The notes below the pieces were generated by a model. It saw only the letters and a list, made by a program, of their open reading frames with translations, ran no database searches and was not told the origin of the DNA. From positions 12,021,001 to 12,085,000 of the forward strand of contig NC_056540.1 in NCBI RefSeq assembly GCF_910596095.1: a stretch of DNA of 64,000 bases, written 5' to 3'. Source of the DNA: Thunnus maccoyii. Its lineage: Eukaryota > Chordata > Actinopteri > Scombriformes > Scombridae. The translations under genes and the position numbers were made by a program. Of the stretch, positions 1-11,291 are shown piece by piece. Numbering within the stretch: position 1 is the first letter of the stretch; each line of letters starts with the position of its first letter.

Positions 1-3000
1 AGTCTCTCTTACCATAGAGTTATCATTCTTATGAATTTAATATGTGAAACACCATTTGTGGTACTACAGTAGTTATGTCCTGCATTTTTTTTGCAATAGC
101 CACTCTGTGTATTTGCATTCTGTGATTGAAATATCTTACAGGAGTTTTTTTTTTGTTTTTGTCATTTGCGGACTCCACCTTTTCCTGCGTACCCACACAG
201 AAGCAAATTACAGTAAACAATACATGCGCGGAAGAGACGTCACGTCAACAGTCAATCATGAGTTTAATATTACCCTGTTGGACAGCATTGTTGACTGTCC
301 AATTCAGCGTTTTCTCATGTATAGGATTTTCCTGTAACCTTTAAAGGAATTGTAAGACATTCTGAGAGATACGTTTATTTCCGAAGTTCAGTGCAAAGAT
401 TCACTTTGCCTGGCACTTTTCAGAGTTAAACAAGATATAATGTATTAATTTTTGGGTTTTAGAGGTGCTTAGGTTTTAACCAGGCTAGGTTTGTTATGCT
501 AAGCTAAGCTAATTGAGTACTAGCCCCATACTTAATGCCCTGACAACTTTTTCTTTATTGGTGCATTTGAGCAAAGTCCTGGGTCCTGGTGTAGATGTGG
601 GGCTGACTAATAAGAGCACTTCCGCCAAGCTGAGAAAAGTTTTTGTTAGCAGCAACACTTTTTTTCATTTCACTTAGCTGTTGGTGCAAGAAAAAATATG
701 TTTGAGATTAAGAGAAGTAGCTGAGCTTGATGAAGTAGTGGAGGGAGTGTGCATGACTCAAGGATGACCAGTTTTGTCATCTAACAAATGAGGGGTGTTG
801 GTCAGTAAGTAAATATATTCTACATGAATGAATGAATGAATGAGCTTTCATCACCAAATATTTCTGCCTCTTGTGGGTCGTTCTGGCTGCAGGGACCTAA
901 GAACACGTGTCAGTTTTACAAGTAAAAGGAAGCGGAAATAAAATGAGACAGGAAAAGGATGAGGAGGAGGGGATAGGGATGTATGTAGGACCGGAATAAA
1001 GACTAAATTGGGTAGTTGACAGGAACTGAAAGGGTAAATCAAAGTAAAGGGCCAGAAAAGGAAGAGTGAGCCATAGGCAGTGACAGAGAGACGCCGCTCT
1101 TCTGACTCCCTAATCCGTCTTATCCACGTGCAAGCAAAGACAAGTCAGCACCATCCCAAGTAGAAGTCCTCACCTTGACCCATTTACCATCCATCTCTCC
1201 TTCATCATGCTCCCACTCTCATGTTACCATGTCGACCTTATCTCTCACTCCTTCTTTTCATTCCTGTCCCCGCCCTTCTCCTCTTCGGCTATCCTCACCA
1301 TGCGACCCGGAGTGCGTACAACACACTGATCTATTGCAGCCCCTTTTTGTCTTGCAACAATGGCTGCAATGTTGTCACCACCTCATCAATCCAGCCTGAG
1401 TGGCACACTGTGGCTGGGCGGGCACCCTGTGGACTTTACAGGAGCATTTGGGAATTTTAGTTTTTCTTACATCATGCTAACACACACACATTTTCTACCA
1501 CATTTTCTACAAGTCGCAAAATGTACTTTAACATCTAAAGCAGATTCTGACTCACACGCACACATATGCTCATTAATTTCAGGTAATAATGTGTTCCTGT
1601 TGATATCCGGTAAGAGAATGATTATATTTCCAACTGTTGGCGTGCGCACTTCCATATCAGTGTGGAAACTACCCATTGTTGCTCCTCAGCAGGACAGGAA
1701 ACACCTTTCACAACAAACACACTATCCTCATACTGATTCAATCCAATGCAACCTCTACATCATCTGATTACTCAAGACCACTTGAGCAATGTATGAAGAT
1801 GAGTGGTTTACTTCACTAATGGATTTAAATCTTGACATAAAAGCTTTAGAGTATCATTAGATGGCTAAAACTGTGCAACAGTATAATTTATCACACCCAC
1901 ATACTTCACTAATACACTGTACTGCAAAGTGATTCTACTCCATAGACTTTAATTCATTGATGTGCATTAAGAAGACAAAATCACACATATATATGTTCAA
2001 AGGTTTATATCTTTAATATCGTAATATCGTAACAAATTACAACTGTTTATTGCTAGTTACTGTTATGTGTAACACAACATTAGTTAGAAACATTAATGTG
2101 AGTCTTTCATGATACCGACAAAAGTGCCAAAAATGGATTTTGGTGAGCACACCTTGAACTATTTCCAAAGCTGCTTCAAAAACAATAGCCATCTTGGTAC
2201 ACAGGTAATTCCCAGGAGAGAGTTGTACACAATGAATTCTGCCACTTCCGATGAATTTTGGCCAACATGGAAGGAAATGCCTTCTGAGACTCTATGAGTC
2301 TCTCTAGGAACATACAAGAACACTCACACGGCAAGGACAAGGGACATGCAGAGTATGTTTGGAGCCGTTATTCTGACCCTACAAGGAAAATTCAGGAGTG
2401 GTGCAGATGGGCCACCATAGCGGACATTATTTCCTGGCTGTGGTCCACCAGGCCGCTGAGAAAGAGAACGCAGCGAACTCGCTTCTCTCTCAGCATTCTG
2501 GCTGTTCGGTGCCCATCAGCCCGGGAATAGCAGCTATGTGAGCATGACTGCACAGCACTATTTCTGTGTGCTCTGCTACTTGACATTGAGAGGCCAGGAT
2601 TATGTGGCTCCACTACTGTAAATGACTATCCCCTGTCACACATATACACAAACACATATACACATGTGTGTGTGTGTGTGTGTATCTAAATGCACACATA
2701 CATTTTCATACGTGCTGCATATAAAATCCTGTGACAAGTAAGTGTGAAATGAGCTACATGTATTTGTTATTAAGAAGCAATAGTCATCAACATATCTGAC
2801 CTCTAAAATATAGGCATCATCAAATGTTTGAAGTCAAATTTCCCATTAAGCATGCGCACAAAAGTGCAAACTGAGCAGATACAAATATGTGCATATGTGT
2901 ATGGATTGTTTTTTTTTTTCCTGAGAAAGTTAAATGCTTAACCGCTGCTTTTCAGTTACTCAACAAATGGTATGAGAAGTCCTGAATCAGGTACCACACC

Positions 3001-3253
3001 CTTATGTTTCAGCTGAACATCTGTCTTTCACTATACCATCCCCCCAGTGTGAACATGTGAGTTCTACAGATTCGTGTTTATTCAGTATATATAGAAAAGT
3101 ATGAGAATCAAACCCACAAACAGTGTTGAAAACAATCCCATAGCAAACATGTAAACACACATGTTTTGCTGTGGATTTTTGTTTGTAATGGTTCGGTTAA
3201 CCCTTGTAAGCCACACAGACGCAGAGCCGTGGCATTACTCTACCACATTCCCA

Positions 3254-3309
<56 letters not shown>

Positions 3310-4970
3310 GTCAGTGTAACAACATCCGTGTAGGAGGTGACTTCAAGGGGTGACTAACATTTGGCTGAGTCTCAGCCTGCCTTTGAGTCCAGCTGGGTCT
3401 TTTGACTGTCCTTACCCTCATTAAACCTGCGTGCAGCATACATGACAGCATTGTTGCATCCTGCTAGTATTTGCCGTGTGGTCTCTCTGAACCCTGCGGC
3501 ATTCAGGGCTGGTTGAGGTCTCTGATGTTATAGTTGGTGGTGTGTCTTTGAACATGACATCTGTTGGCTGTGTGAGTAATAATGTGCGGTGCTGTGGCGT
3601 GATGTGTTGCGGCTGAACATCAGGTGTTCCCAGTGCCTATACGCCACACATCTGTTCTCCCCCGTGTGCTCGCTCACTACACACACACTGCGGAAAGTGA
3701 GTCCTGACCGCACTCACCCGTGTGATTGATCTGTCACTGAGACGGATGATGCTGTTGTCAACACATGAAACTGATAATGTCTTCATGCTACACATGCTCT
3801 AATGTTAATTTAGCAGTCAAATATTTATATTTATCTCATATTTATAGAAGCGGCAACATTGGCCAATCAAGATAAATTTAATTCCTAACCACATTTAAAC
3901 ATAATAAACTAAGAAAGCTTTCTACCTCTGTATCTCCACAGCTCTGACTAAAAATATTTGCCTTCTGAGCGCTGAACATAATAGCACTAATGGCCAGGAT
4001 ACAGGTGCTTTAGTTAAAAGCAGTTCCACACACACGTCAGCAACAGAGGAAATAAAAATATTATGTTAACTATTATATTACAGCTCCTGAATGGGCCAAA
4101 AGAACACACTGGTGTTATCATTATCCAGCCTGGACTGTCCAGACATTTTAAAATATCACATTAATATGTGTCCAGACTCAGGAAGTGAAGCAGGGAGCTA
4201 AAATAAAACCTGACCTTACAAAACTGATCATCTGAGACTCCTGTTAGCGTGAGAAACACAATGTGACAATTGGGGCTTTGTACATCTAGATGTAATGAAG
4301 CAGAAACAACGATAAGATAAGAGTCAAAAAAATTCTGATAATTTCTTTTTTTATTTTGTTCTGAAAAAAAAAAAATCACATAAATATAAATCACTTCAGA
4401 ACTGCAGGAAGGTTTTGAAAGGGTGGAACACTTGAATTCACATTTTTTTTTGTAGCTAGACAGCTTAACATTGATCTGTGGGTGTTTCTCTTTTAATGAT
4501 GGTAAGACAACATGACAAAACAACATATTTATACCAAATTATTGCTACAGTGCTCTGGCTCAAAGCCCCCACATTACATATTTGACTCCCTTTTAAACAT
4601 TTCTTAGCCATTCAGACACATAAAAAGCTGTAAGTGCACAGTTTTGTTGCCTATTATCAAGACACAGTCATATAAGAAGACCAGTGCACTGTATTGTAAT
4701 GACAAACATTGAGCTGTCATAAGATAACGGTGGCCTAAAGATCCCCGAACCTGCAGGATAACTATTGAGTGGGTAAAGTGAAAGAGCAGCCGTCCCTCAT
4801 TTAGAACCACCGCTGAGGACTTTAACCCCCAACCGTTCCGGTGAAGCTGCTCAGATTCGACTGGTTGTACTGGGCAACTTTCAAGTGTGAATGTCTGTGA
4901 GTGTGAGCAGGGTGTTTCTAAAAAATTACTGTTCTCAGTGAAACTACCCTAAAAAAAAAAAAAAGATAAT
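1..4970. other. intergenic region left of hbegf, no gene seen
   Basis: I find no exon with both good splice signals and recognisable protein content on either strand. The longest open frames here (for example 135 codons near 1360-1767) have no domain, low-complexity composition and no splice context. The stretch holds an ATGA-type tetranucleotide run near 825-842, a short GT run near 2665-2681, a CA microsatellite at 3256-3307 and several A or T homopolymers. The segment 2100-2610 is less AT-rich than its surroundings but encodes nothing I recognise. Regulatory elements for hbegf could be present but cannot be read directly. Confidence 0.6.
3256..3307. repeat. (CA)n microsatellite
   Basis: About 26 uninterrupted CA units in the intergenic region. 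Likely length-polymorphic. Confidence 0.95.
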
Positions 4971-4974
4971 GTCT

Positions 4975-5743
4975 AATCAGTGTGTTGATCAATTTATTAA
5001 TGACAGTGCTATTGATCATCTGCTGAGTGCCAAAATTAAAAGCCAGAAATGAGATATTTATGCATCATGTCTTTTCATTAAAATACTTAATATCTCCAGG
5101 AGCTTTTACAATTTCTGTCATAAATAAATAACGTCCAATAAGAAATATAAAAACAACTGTAACATCAATTTTCAAAAGAAAAAAAAAAAAAAACTGTTGA
5201 AGGTGGTTAAAAATCTACATAAATACAGTTAGCTTAAATAAATAAATTAAAATTATAAATATATCGTTTACTGTACACGAAAAAACAAAACAGAAGAAAA
5301 AGATGATAGACTTGTGCCGTGAAATATACAATGTTGTCTTTTGAGACACAAAAATCCAGGTTGAGCTCTCATTATTGATGATATATATATATATATATAT
5401 ATTTTTTTTTTAATCTTGTTCAGCTCAGTTTGAAACTTCTCTTCACACAGTCAGGAAGCAGCACAGATTCTAGACATGTTCATTCTTCTTTCTCCTCGTT
5501 CCTTCGTGCTCATCACATCTCCAGTCCATTCTTGCGCGGGGGGGTGGTGGTTTCAGGTGGGGGGCCGTCTACCTCTCCCAAGGCCCCCAGGAACACACTG
5601 AGCTGCCCGTTTTTCATCTGAACCTCCTGCAGAGGGGGAAGCGGACCACCCTCTGTTCCCTTCTTCATGTACGTTCCTTTTTCCTCTAGGACCTCCATTC
5701 ACTTCTGTTTTTCTATTTTGAGGTAGAATTTCCGCATCTTTGC
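4975..5743 (-). other. hbegf: hbegf terminal exon, all 3'UTR, with AU-rich elements
   Basis: The hbegf stop codon is followed 14 nt later by a consensus donor (GTGAGT, at 5860 reading down). A polypyrimidine-AG acceptor lies at 5744-5745, so the last exon starts at 5743 and is wholly non-coding, as in the mammalian gene. On the minus strand it carries AUUUA-rich stretches at about 5121-5131 and 5233-5255, including the nonamer UUAUUUAUU. This is typical of unstable, quickly induced mRNAs. Candidate poly(A) signals are ATTAAA at 5409-5414 and AATAAA at 4993-4998. The true end is not proven; I set it to about 20 nt past the more distal signal. Confidence 0.5.
5381..5402. repeat. (AT)n microsatellite
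   Basis: About 11 AT units followed by a T run, inside the presumed hbegf 3'UTR. Confidence 0.9.
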
Positions 5744-5874
5744 CTGACATTAAAAAAAAAAAAAAGAGGTAGTTAGCAAAATCTTGTTTCATTCAGGCAA
5801 CAAAAAGGAAAATGTTTTGTCAGTGCATGTGTGTTTGTGGCCCTGCTCTTCACTACTCACCCTTCTTTGTCTCC

Positions 5875-6042
5875 TCAGTGGTTGGACGCTAACCCTAGTT
5901 TGACCTTCTCCTCGCTCTCTACATCATACGCTCCCCGCTTGTGAAACCTGTAATCAAACCAACAAAAAAAAAAAAGGAGCTTGCTCAGACTATTTTCTGT
6001 GACTATTACTAGATTCAGCTAAGCCTCCAGAAAAGCCCTTTA

Positions 6043-6085
<43 letters not shown>

Positions 6086-7755
6086 AGCTGTGTGGGTTGG
6101 CGTATGTCTTACTCACCTGAGCATTAGCAAGAGGCCTATGATTGTGAGGCAGATGGACGACAGCACCACGGCCACCACGGCCAGAGCTGTAGTCCGGTTG
6201 TAGCCCTCCTGAGGCCTCTCAACAGGCAGCGTGAAAAACTCGCACCTTTCCCCAGAGTAGCTCGGGTGGCACCTGCACACAAGGCAGAGAGGAGGGACGG
6301 AGGTTAATAATTCAGTGGGGCGGTTTTAAATTTTTGAACAGAGGGAGCGGTGGTGATAATAGATGTGGAGCTGGTACTTACACACAGGAAGGGACACGGA
6401 GGTTCCTCAGGTACTGGCAGGTGCCGTGAATGCAGAAATCTTTATACTTCCTCAGGCAAGGATTCCTCTTCTTTCCTTTGCCTTTCCCCCTTTTTCTTCC
6501 CTTTCCTCTCCTTCTCTTTCCATCAGTGCTTTCGGCCTCCAGGATGGCGGAGGGGTCTTGGGGTTTGCTTGACATGGCAACTAAGCAAAAAAAAAACAAA
6601 ACAAAAACAAATGAACAGTTACATCTCATTGTCTTTGTTAGGGAAGCTTGTGAAAACTGACATAAAAGCGGTAAGAAATTTGAGAAAATCGCCTTACCTC
6701 GTGGCATTTCCATTTCAGTATCCCCAGACATGCCATCCTCATATTCGTAATAGTAATATTCATCGTCGTACTCCTCCTCGCCTTCCTGATCATACTCCAC
6801 TGTTGTCACATCCACACCTCCTCTGCTCTCCTCTTCTGTCCTTCTGTCTTTGGTCGTATCCAAAAAGTTGATAACGGCCGTGTGCCGCTGCCTGTCGCTC
6901 TCATACCTGTCGACTGCTGCACCACTGGCCAGTCGGGACACCTCTGGAGGAGAGAATGAGAGACGTTAAACCGTTAAAATGGTTTTTAAGTTTGGTTTCA
7001 TACATTATTTCACAGGATAGAGCCCTAAAACACTAGAGAGTCTTCTTCTATGGGGACAGACAGCATGCACAGGTTAGTGTGCCAAGGTGGGCGGACCTCT
7101 ATGGGCAAGTTGAAACATGTTGTGAAGCTCCAGGCTGGATTTTTTGGCTTTTCAGTGCATCATGATCCCTGAAAAGCCAGGACCCCTGTTGCACAGGCCC
7201 AGATACAGAGAAGACACCCATTGGGATTGGAAGTTATTCAATGTCTTGCTCAGAGACACTTCAGCAGAGTGAAAACTGGCTAATATTGAGAACTGAACAA
7301 GAGCAGTTTAGATTTGTAGGCTTTGAAAGGGGAAATGTAGTGAGGGCAAATAAAAGTTGACAGATACCCTCACTGTACACACACACACACATACACACAC
7401 ACTCACACATGAAATGCATGGACAGACAGTTAGCTAATGTCAGGCAAGAATATGAGTTAAAAATAAATGTATCCAGTTACATAAAGCATGCTCTAAAATA
7501 GAGAGATGACCCCACTAGCTCCCGAATAGCCTGGCATCATGAAAATCGTTGCCTTAAAGGTTATGAAGTTTACAAGACATGTTGTAGCTTGAGAGCTTTA
7601 CACTAATAGCCCGAGAAGAGGACAGTGTCACACAGGTAGACGCAGGAAGGACATGCCATAATAACACATCAACAGACACAGAAGCGAACTGGTGATATTA
7701 CATGAAACTTACCCAAGGCGTGAACTAGCACGAGCACAACACTCAAAATCCTCAT
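5875..7755 (-). CDS. hbegf: proheparin-binding EGF-like growth factor (HB-EGF)
   Basis: Membrane-anchored EGF-family ligand. After ectodomain shedding it activates EGFR/ErbB4 and binds heparan sulfate. Coding exons on the minus strand: 7713-7755, 6698-6943, 6382-6580, 6117-6272, 5875-5947. They join in phase into 238 residues (human 208). Residues 1-15 are a short hydrophobic signal peptide. An acidic, Tyr/Glu-rich propeptide covers about 60-90. A very basic Lys/Arg/Gly heparin-binding stretch is at 118-135. One EGF domain has its six cysteines at 138, 146, 151, 162, 164 and 173. A transmembrane helix spans 192-214, followed by a 24-residue tail ending EKVKLGLASNH, close to the mammalian tail. 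The ATG at 7755 is the only start that gives a signal peptide in phase. Intron 4 begins beside a (GT)n run. The order heparin-binding segment, EGF, TM separates it from other EGF ligands. Which of possible fish duplicates (a or b) it is cannot be told here. Confidence 0.95.
6045..6083. repeat. (GT)n microsatellite in hbegf intron 4
   Basis: About 19 GT units about 33 bp from the exon 4 donor of hbegf (exon ends at 6117). On the transcribed strand it is a CA run close downstream of a donor, a position where CA repeats can influence splicing through hnRNP L (known biology; its effect here is inference). Confidence 0.9.
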
Positions 7756-8004
7756 GATGCCAAAAAAATGTCCAGTGACTTCTTCAAAAGAAAAAAAATG
7801 TGTTTTTTTAAAGATGATTTACAAGTTGTATTCCTTTCCACTTGTTCCGGTTCTAAGTAGTCCTTCTTTTTCGCTTTTTTTCGGTGAGTTTGTGTGATTT
7901 TATCCCGCCTGATCGCGACCTCTTGGGTGTTTTTTTTGAGTTTTTTTTTCCCAGAGTCGGCTAGTGCGTCTCTGACGGTGCAGCCTGAGAGGAGCGGAGA
8001 GAAA

Positions 8005-8050
8005 GAGCGTCCGGACAGAGACTCCGCGGTATTTATGGCGCTCTCCACAT
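8005..8050 (-). promoter_or_regulatory. hbegf: hbegf core promoter with TATA box
   Basis: On the minus strand, CCATAAATACC (TATA-like core at 8030-8038) lies about 275 bp before the hbegf ATG, in a short GC-rich island. The predicted start near 8000-8008 gives a 5'UTR of about 250 nt, similar to the mammalian gene. A TATA promoter fits an inducible immediate-early gene. The start site itself is inferred. Confidence 0.5.
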
Positions 8051-8099
8051 CACCACGCCTACAGTACTGCTGTGTACAGGGCTGCTGTGTCAATGTATG

Positions 8100-8598
8100 A
8101 ACTTAGGATATAAACTTCAACTTTAGGCTTAAGAGAGTGAAATCACTGCAGAGTGAGATTAGATGAATCTATTTATTATCCATTGGTGTGTAGCCATTTG
8201 GGCTGATCTATAATCACATTGAAAATCAGTCTGATGGTCCTCAGCAGGTCATGCAGCAATAGTAAAGGTGATTTCGCCCACAAGACTATAAAACATACAG
8301 TTGTTGATGTTGTATTTGTTGCCGTGGAGATAGATAGAAATGGTCTCTATAGGATTATTTTAGTAGGGTATAATATATGAATCTCGAGGTCATATCTTCT
8401 TCTTAAACAACTTGATATTGTTCTTGTCTCTCCAAGTATTGACTCTCATTCCCGAAAGTCTGTATTCTGCCACTTTTCCCAACAGATATATGACATATGC
8501 CATTCTTGTGAATTTCAGAGTTGACGTACTTTGGCAATAGCTACATCTTCCTCTTAAATCATCTAAGGGAAATTACAGTGTTACAGCAGTCTCAAAAC

Positions 8599-8681
<83 letters not shown>

Positions 8682-9882
8682 CCAAGTAAGACAAAATAAC
8701 AGGATATGATCAATATTATTTTCATCATTGTAAAATGTGGGCATTTATGTTTACTTTAATTTTTACTATTAATTTCAACTATTTTTTTATTTTTTTTATT
8801 TTTTTTAACCCTTGACTCATTCTTGCAGACTACATTGTGGCTTTAGGGATTCAGTGCTGTTAAGTCCAGATGAGTCCAGCGCCTGTAATGGTTTACTGAG
8901 CATGCTGACATACATAAGTACATTGGCTTTATAAAGTAACCAGCACGCAGATTTAAAGTAAAATGATCAGAGTAACTTGAGAAATTAGTGACACAACCAG
9001 TAATAAAAAAATGAATAACTGCAAGATCAAAATGGTATTAATTATTATTTTTTTAATAATAAAATAGTGTCAGGAGTTGGGACAGCCAATAATGCACAGC
9101 TTGTGTGCGCCACCGTGTGGTCAAAGTAAGGAACTACAATATACTTTTTGAGAATAAGTTGAGCCTTTGAAGCTACTTTAACACAAGTCACTAAACAATT
9201 TACTCGTTGTGTCTAATTATCTGGTAAAACAGTGAGATTAAGAATATTTCATTGTTTTTTTAGAGAAGGTATTAAAAAAAAGTTTTGTTTAAAATGAAAC
9301 ATGGCTAATATTGAATTTCTAAAGTTGGGAGTAAGGTAATCTATGCAAAATGATAGTAAATATAACATAGGTAAATCTAACCATGATCACTTTATTCGGA
9401 TCTAATAATCAAACAACAAATCAAACTAACATAAATCTGCTATTGGCATCAGCCTATTGAAATTAATGATCATCATCAGTTCTTCAATTTGGCTCCAATA
9501 TATTTTGGCAAATAAATAAGATGTGACGATTCTTAAATTTAGTCTTAATTCCACACTGCGACAATAATAACTACATTAACATACAATATCAAATAAAGAT
9601 CAAAATGAGGTCCTGGTAACTGCAGTGGGGATCTGTGTGTATGCAAGTTTTATCTCAGCAATCTTTGGGAGCAATTTAATGTGTGATCAGTCCACTCTTC
9701 ATCCTGAGACTTATTCCTTAGATTGTTACTTTTATGGAAAGACATGCAAAGTATATATATCATATCTTGCCTGGACTTTGGGTGTTTCTTGGTCTTATGT
9801 TGTTGAAGGACGCCTTCAATCCTTTCAAGGTGACTCAGCGGTGAGGGCTCGTGCGCTGGATCCATAATTGATCAGGTTGTAC
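8100..9882. other. intergenic region between hbegf and the LTR-like element
   Basis: AT-rich sequence with no supportable exon on either strand. It contains a long CA microsatellite. The open frames listed across it are a Thr-His run from that repeat and unrelated short frames. Confidence 0.6.
8602..8677. repeat. (CA)n microsatellite, long
   Basis: About 38 uninterrupted CA units, the longest simple repeat in the window. It creates a spurious Thr-His open frame. Confidence 0.97.
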
Positions 9883-10316
9883 TGTAACGGGTATAGAATG
9901 GACCCAATAGCAGCACAAATGACACTGGTATAAATTTTACAGTCTTTATTTCACACAATGTCAAGGCAATAGTAGCACGGTCGGAGAAACACAGTTCTAA
10001 TGAGTATGGCTCCACCGGGAATTGAACCCCGATCTTCCACTCCCAAAGCAGACAAAGACCAGGGAACAGGCATGCAGAACTCAGAGTCAGGGACAGAAGG
10101 CCGGTGGGTTTACCTGGGCAGAGACGAGGAGCGATGGTCGAAGACAAGCTGATCAGGAACCAGGAAGGCAGTCCGGTGATGAAGGCAAGATGACTTCGCA
10201 TAGTAGCAAAGGCAAGATGACAAAGAGGGAGTGGGCCTTATATACTGGCTTGCAGATGATGCAGATGATGGGCAGGTGGAAGCGTCAGGTGAAAGTGGTT
10301 GATGAGGGGTGTGGCA
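9883..10316 (-). mobile_element. solo-LTR-like element, minus strand
   Basis: Read on the minus strand, this 434-bp block begins TGCCACACCCC and ends CCCGTTACA, the TG...CA ends expected of an LTR. It has a TATA box (TATAAGG, 10236-10245), then about 300 bp later an AATAAA signal (9945-9950), and a 3' part with a 'gggtcc' tail common in fish LTRs. Between them, at about 10012-10035, is a tRNA-like segment containing GGTTCAATTCCCGG. No target-site duplication is obvious and no gag/pol is present. It could instead be a TRIM or a tRNA-related composite repeat. Family not assigned. Confidence 0.45.
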
Positions 10317-10744
10317 GAACTTTATTATCCTGTAGTTTATATCCATCAATGTAATGTAGCTGTTACAAAGAGAGCAACACTTATCAGAAAACTTACAGTT
10401 TTTATTGGCTGGCTTCAAGGTAGGTTGAGGTGAACAACAGAGATATTGTGGCTACTGGTACTGTAATTGCATTGATACCAGGTGAATTCCAGCTGGGGAT
10501 TTTTGATGCACGTCATATTCCTCTCTCTCGACCCACTCAGTCAAACACCTCATGAAATCGGTGAACACCCAACTGGAGCATACACATTTTGTAATAAACC
10601 AGACTATGATGAGAAGCAGAGTGTCATCACAGAAGGACACAAAAAATAACAATACATTAAAAACATCTCTTGAGAAGAACGTGTTTATTAAATATATGTT
10701 GGGAAAGTATATAAAATATGTAAAGGAAACTTCATCATAGAAAG

Positions 10745-10860
10745 TGTAGTTACCGTTCTCTAATGTCTACTAGTCCACACTTCAGTCCAGTAGATGGTGG
10801 TAATGGCACGTTTAAACCTATTCAAAGAAGAAGAATGGTTGCCGGGTGTGAAACTCTCGC
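10745..10860. repeat. fragment of a dispersed fish repeat
   Basis: The segment around 10772-10850 (a 'gtccacacttcagtccagtag' type sequence followed by GGTTGCC) reappears in reverse complement, with mismatches, near 32025-32085 inside the hAT-like element of ankhd1 intron 2. Two copies in one window mark it as an interspersed repeat fragment. Confidence 0.4.
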
Positions 10861-10880
10861 GATATTTGTACGCTAAATTT

Positions 10881-11000
10881 AATATTAACCCTATCCCTAA
10901 CGTTACCCTTTACCTAACCCCAACCCTAACCTTAACATTTAATCAAACCTTAACCTTAACCTCTATCTAAGTCTTAACCTCAAGCCTAACCCCAACCGCG
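10881..11000. repeat. degenerate telomere-like (CCCTAA) tract
   Basis: About 120 bp of C-rich hexamer-like units (ccctaa, cccta, aacctt variants) on the plus strand, clearly derived from or convergent with (CCCTAA)n but heavily decayed. It ends a few bases before the 181-bp MITE. Confidence 0.6.
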
Positions 11001-11027
11001 CCCGCGCAGTTGCCGATATATTTTTTC

Positions 11028-11208
11028 CTAGGATGGCGAAGTCACGACCCGCCCTACTCTGCCTCTGATTGGCTTGCCTTGATATTCTCACCATAATCTA
11101 AACCAATCTCACTCCTCATGCCTAAACCTAGCCAACCCAGCCAATGAATGCAACGAGTACTAGCCAATCAGAGGCAGAGTAGGGCGGGCCATGACTTCGC
11201 CATCCTAG
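11028..11208 (+). mobile_element. 181-bp inverted-repeat MITE, copy 1
   Basis: Terminal inverted repeats of 47 bp at 11028-11074 and 11162-11208 match at 45 of 47 positions and begin CTAGGATGGCGAAGTCA. A second copy of identical length sits at 60120-60300 in opposite orientation. Similarity continues about 15 bp past one end (a 'cgatatatttttt' type flank). The arms carry CCGCCC and ATTGG motifs (GC box and inverted CCAAT box). The element ends 83 bp before the rufy1 start codon, so it lies in or beside that promoter. No open reading frame, so non-autonomous. Superfamily not assigned. Confidence 0.8.
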
Positions 11209-11291
11209 TTGGGCCGCTTCAACATCCGTGGTCCGGTTGCAATAACGGGCTGGTCACGTGAATAATCCGGGAGAAGGGAGGGGGGACAAAC

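Noticed and set aside
1360-1767. 135-codon open frame on the plus strand
   Set aside because: No domain, no splice context, composition like translated non-coding DNA, no homology I recognise.
8521-8709. Open frame with a long Thr-His run
   Set aside because: Translation of the (CA)n microsatellite, not a gene.
10005-10085. Possible tRNA gene on the minus strand (TTCAATTCCCGG T-arm)
   Set aside because: Only T-arm and acceptor-like parts are visible; no 5' acceptor half, D-arm or A box at the right distance. Better explained as part of the LTR-like element.
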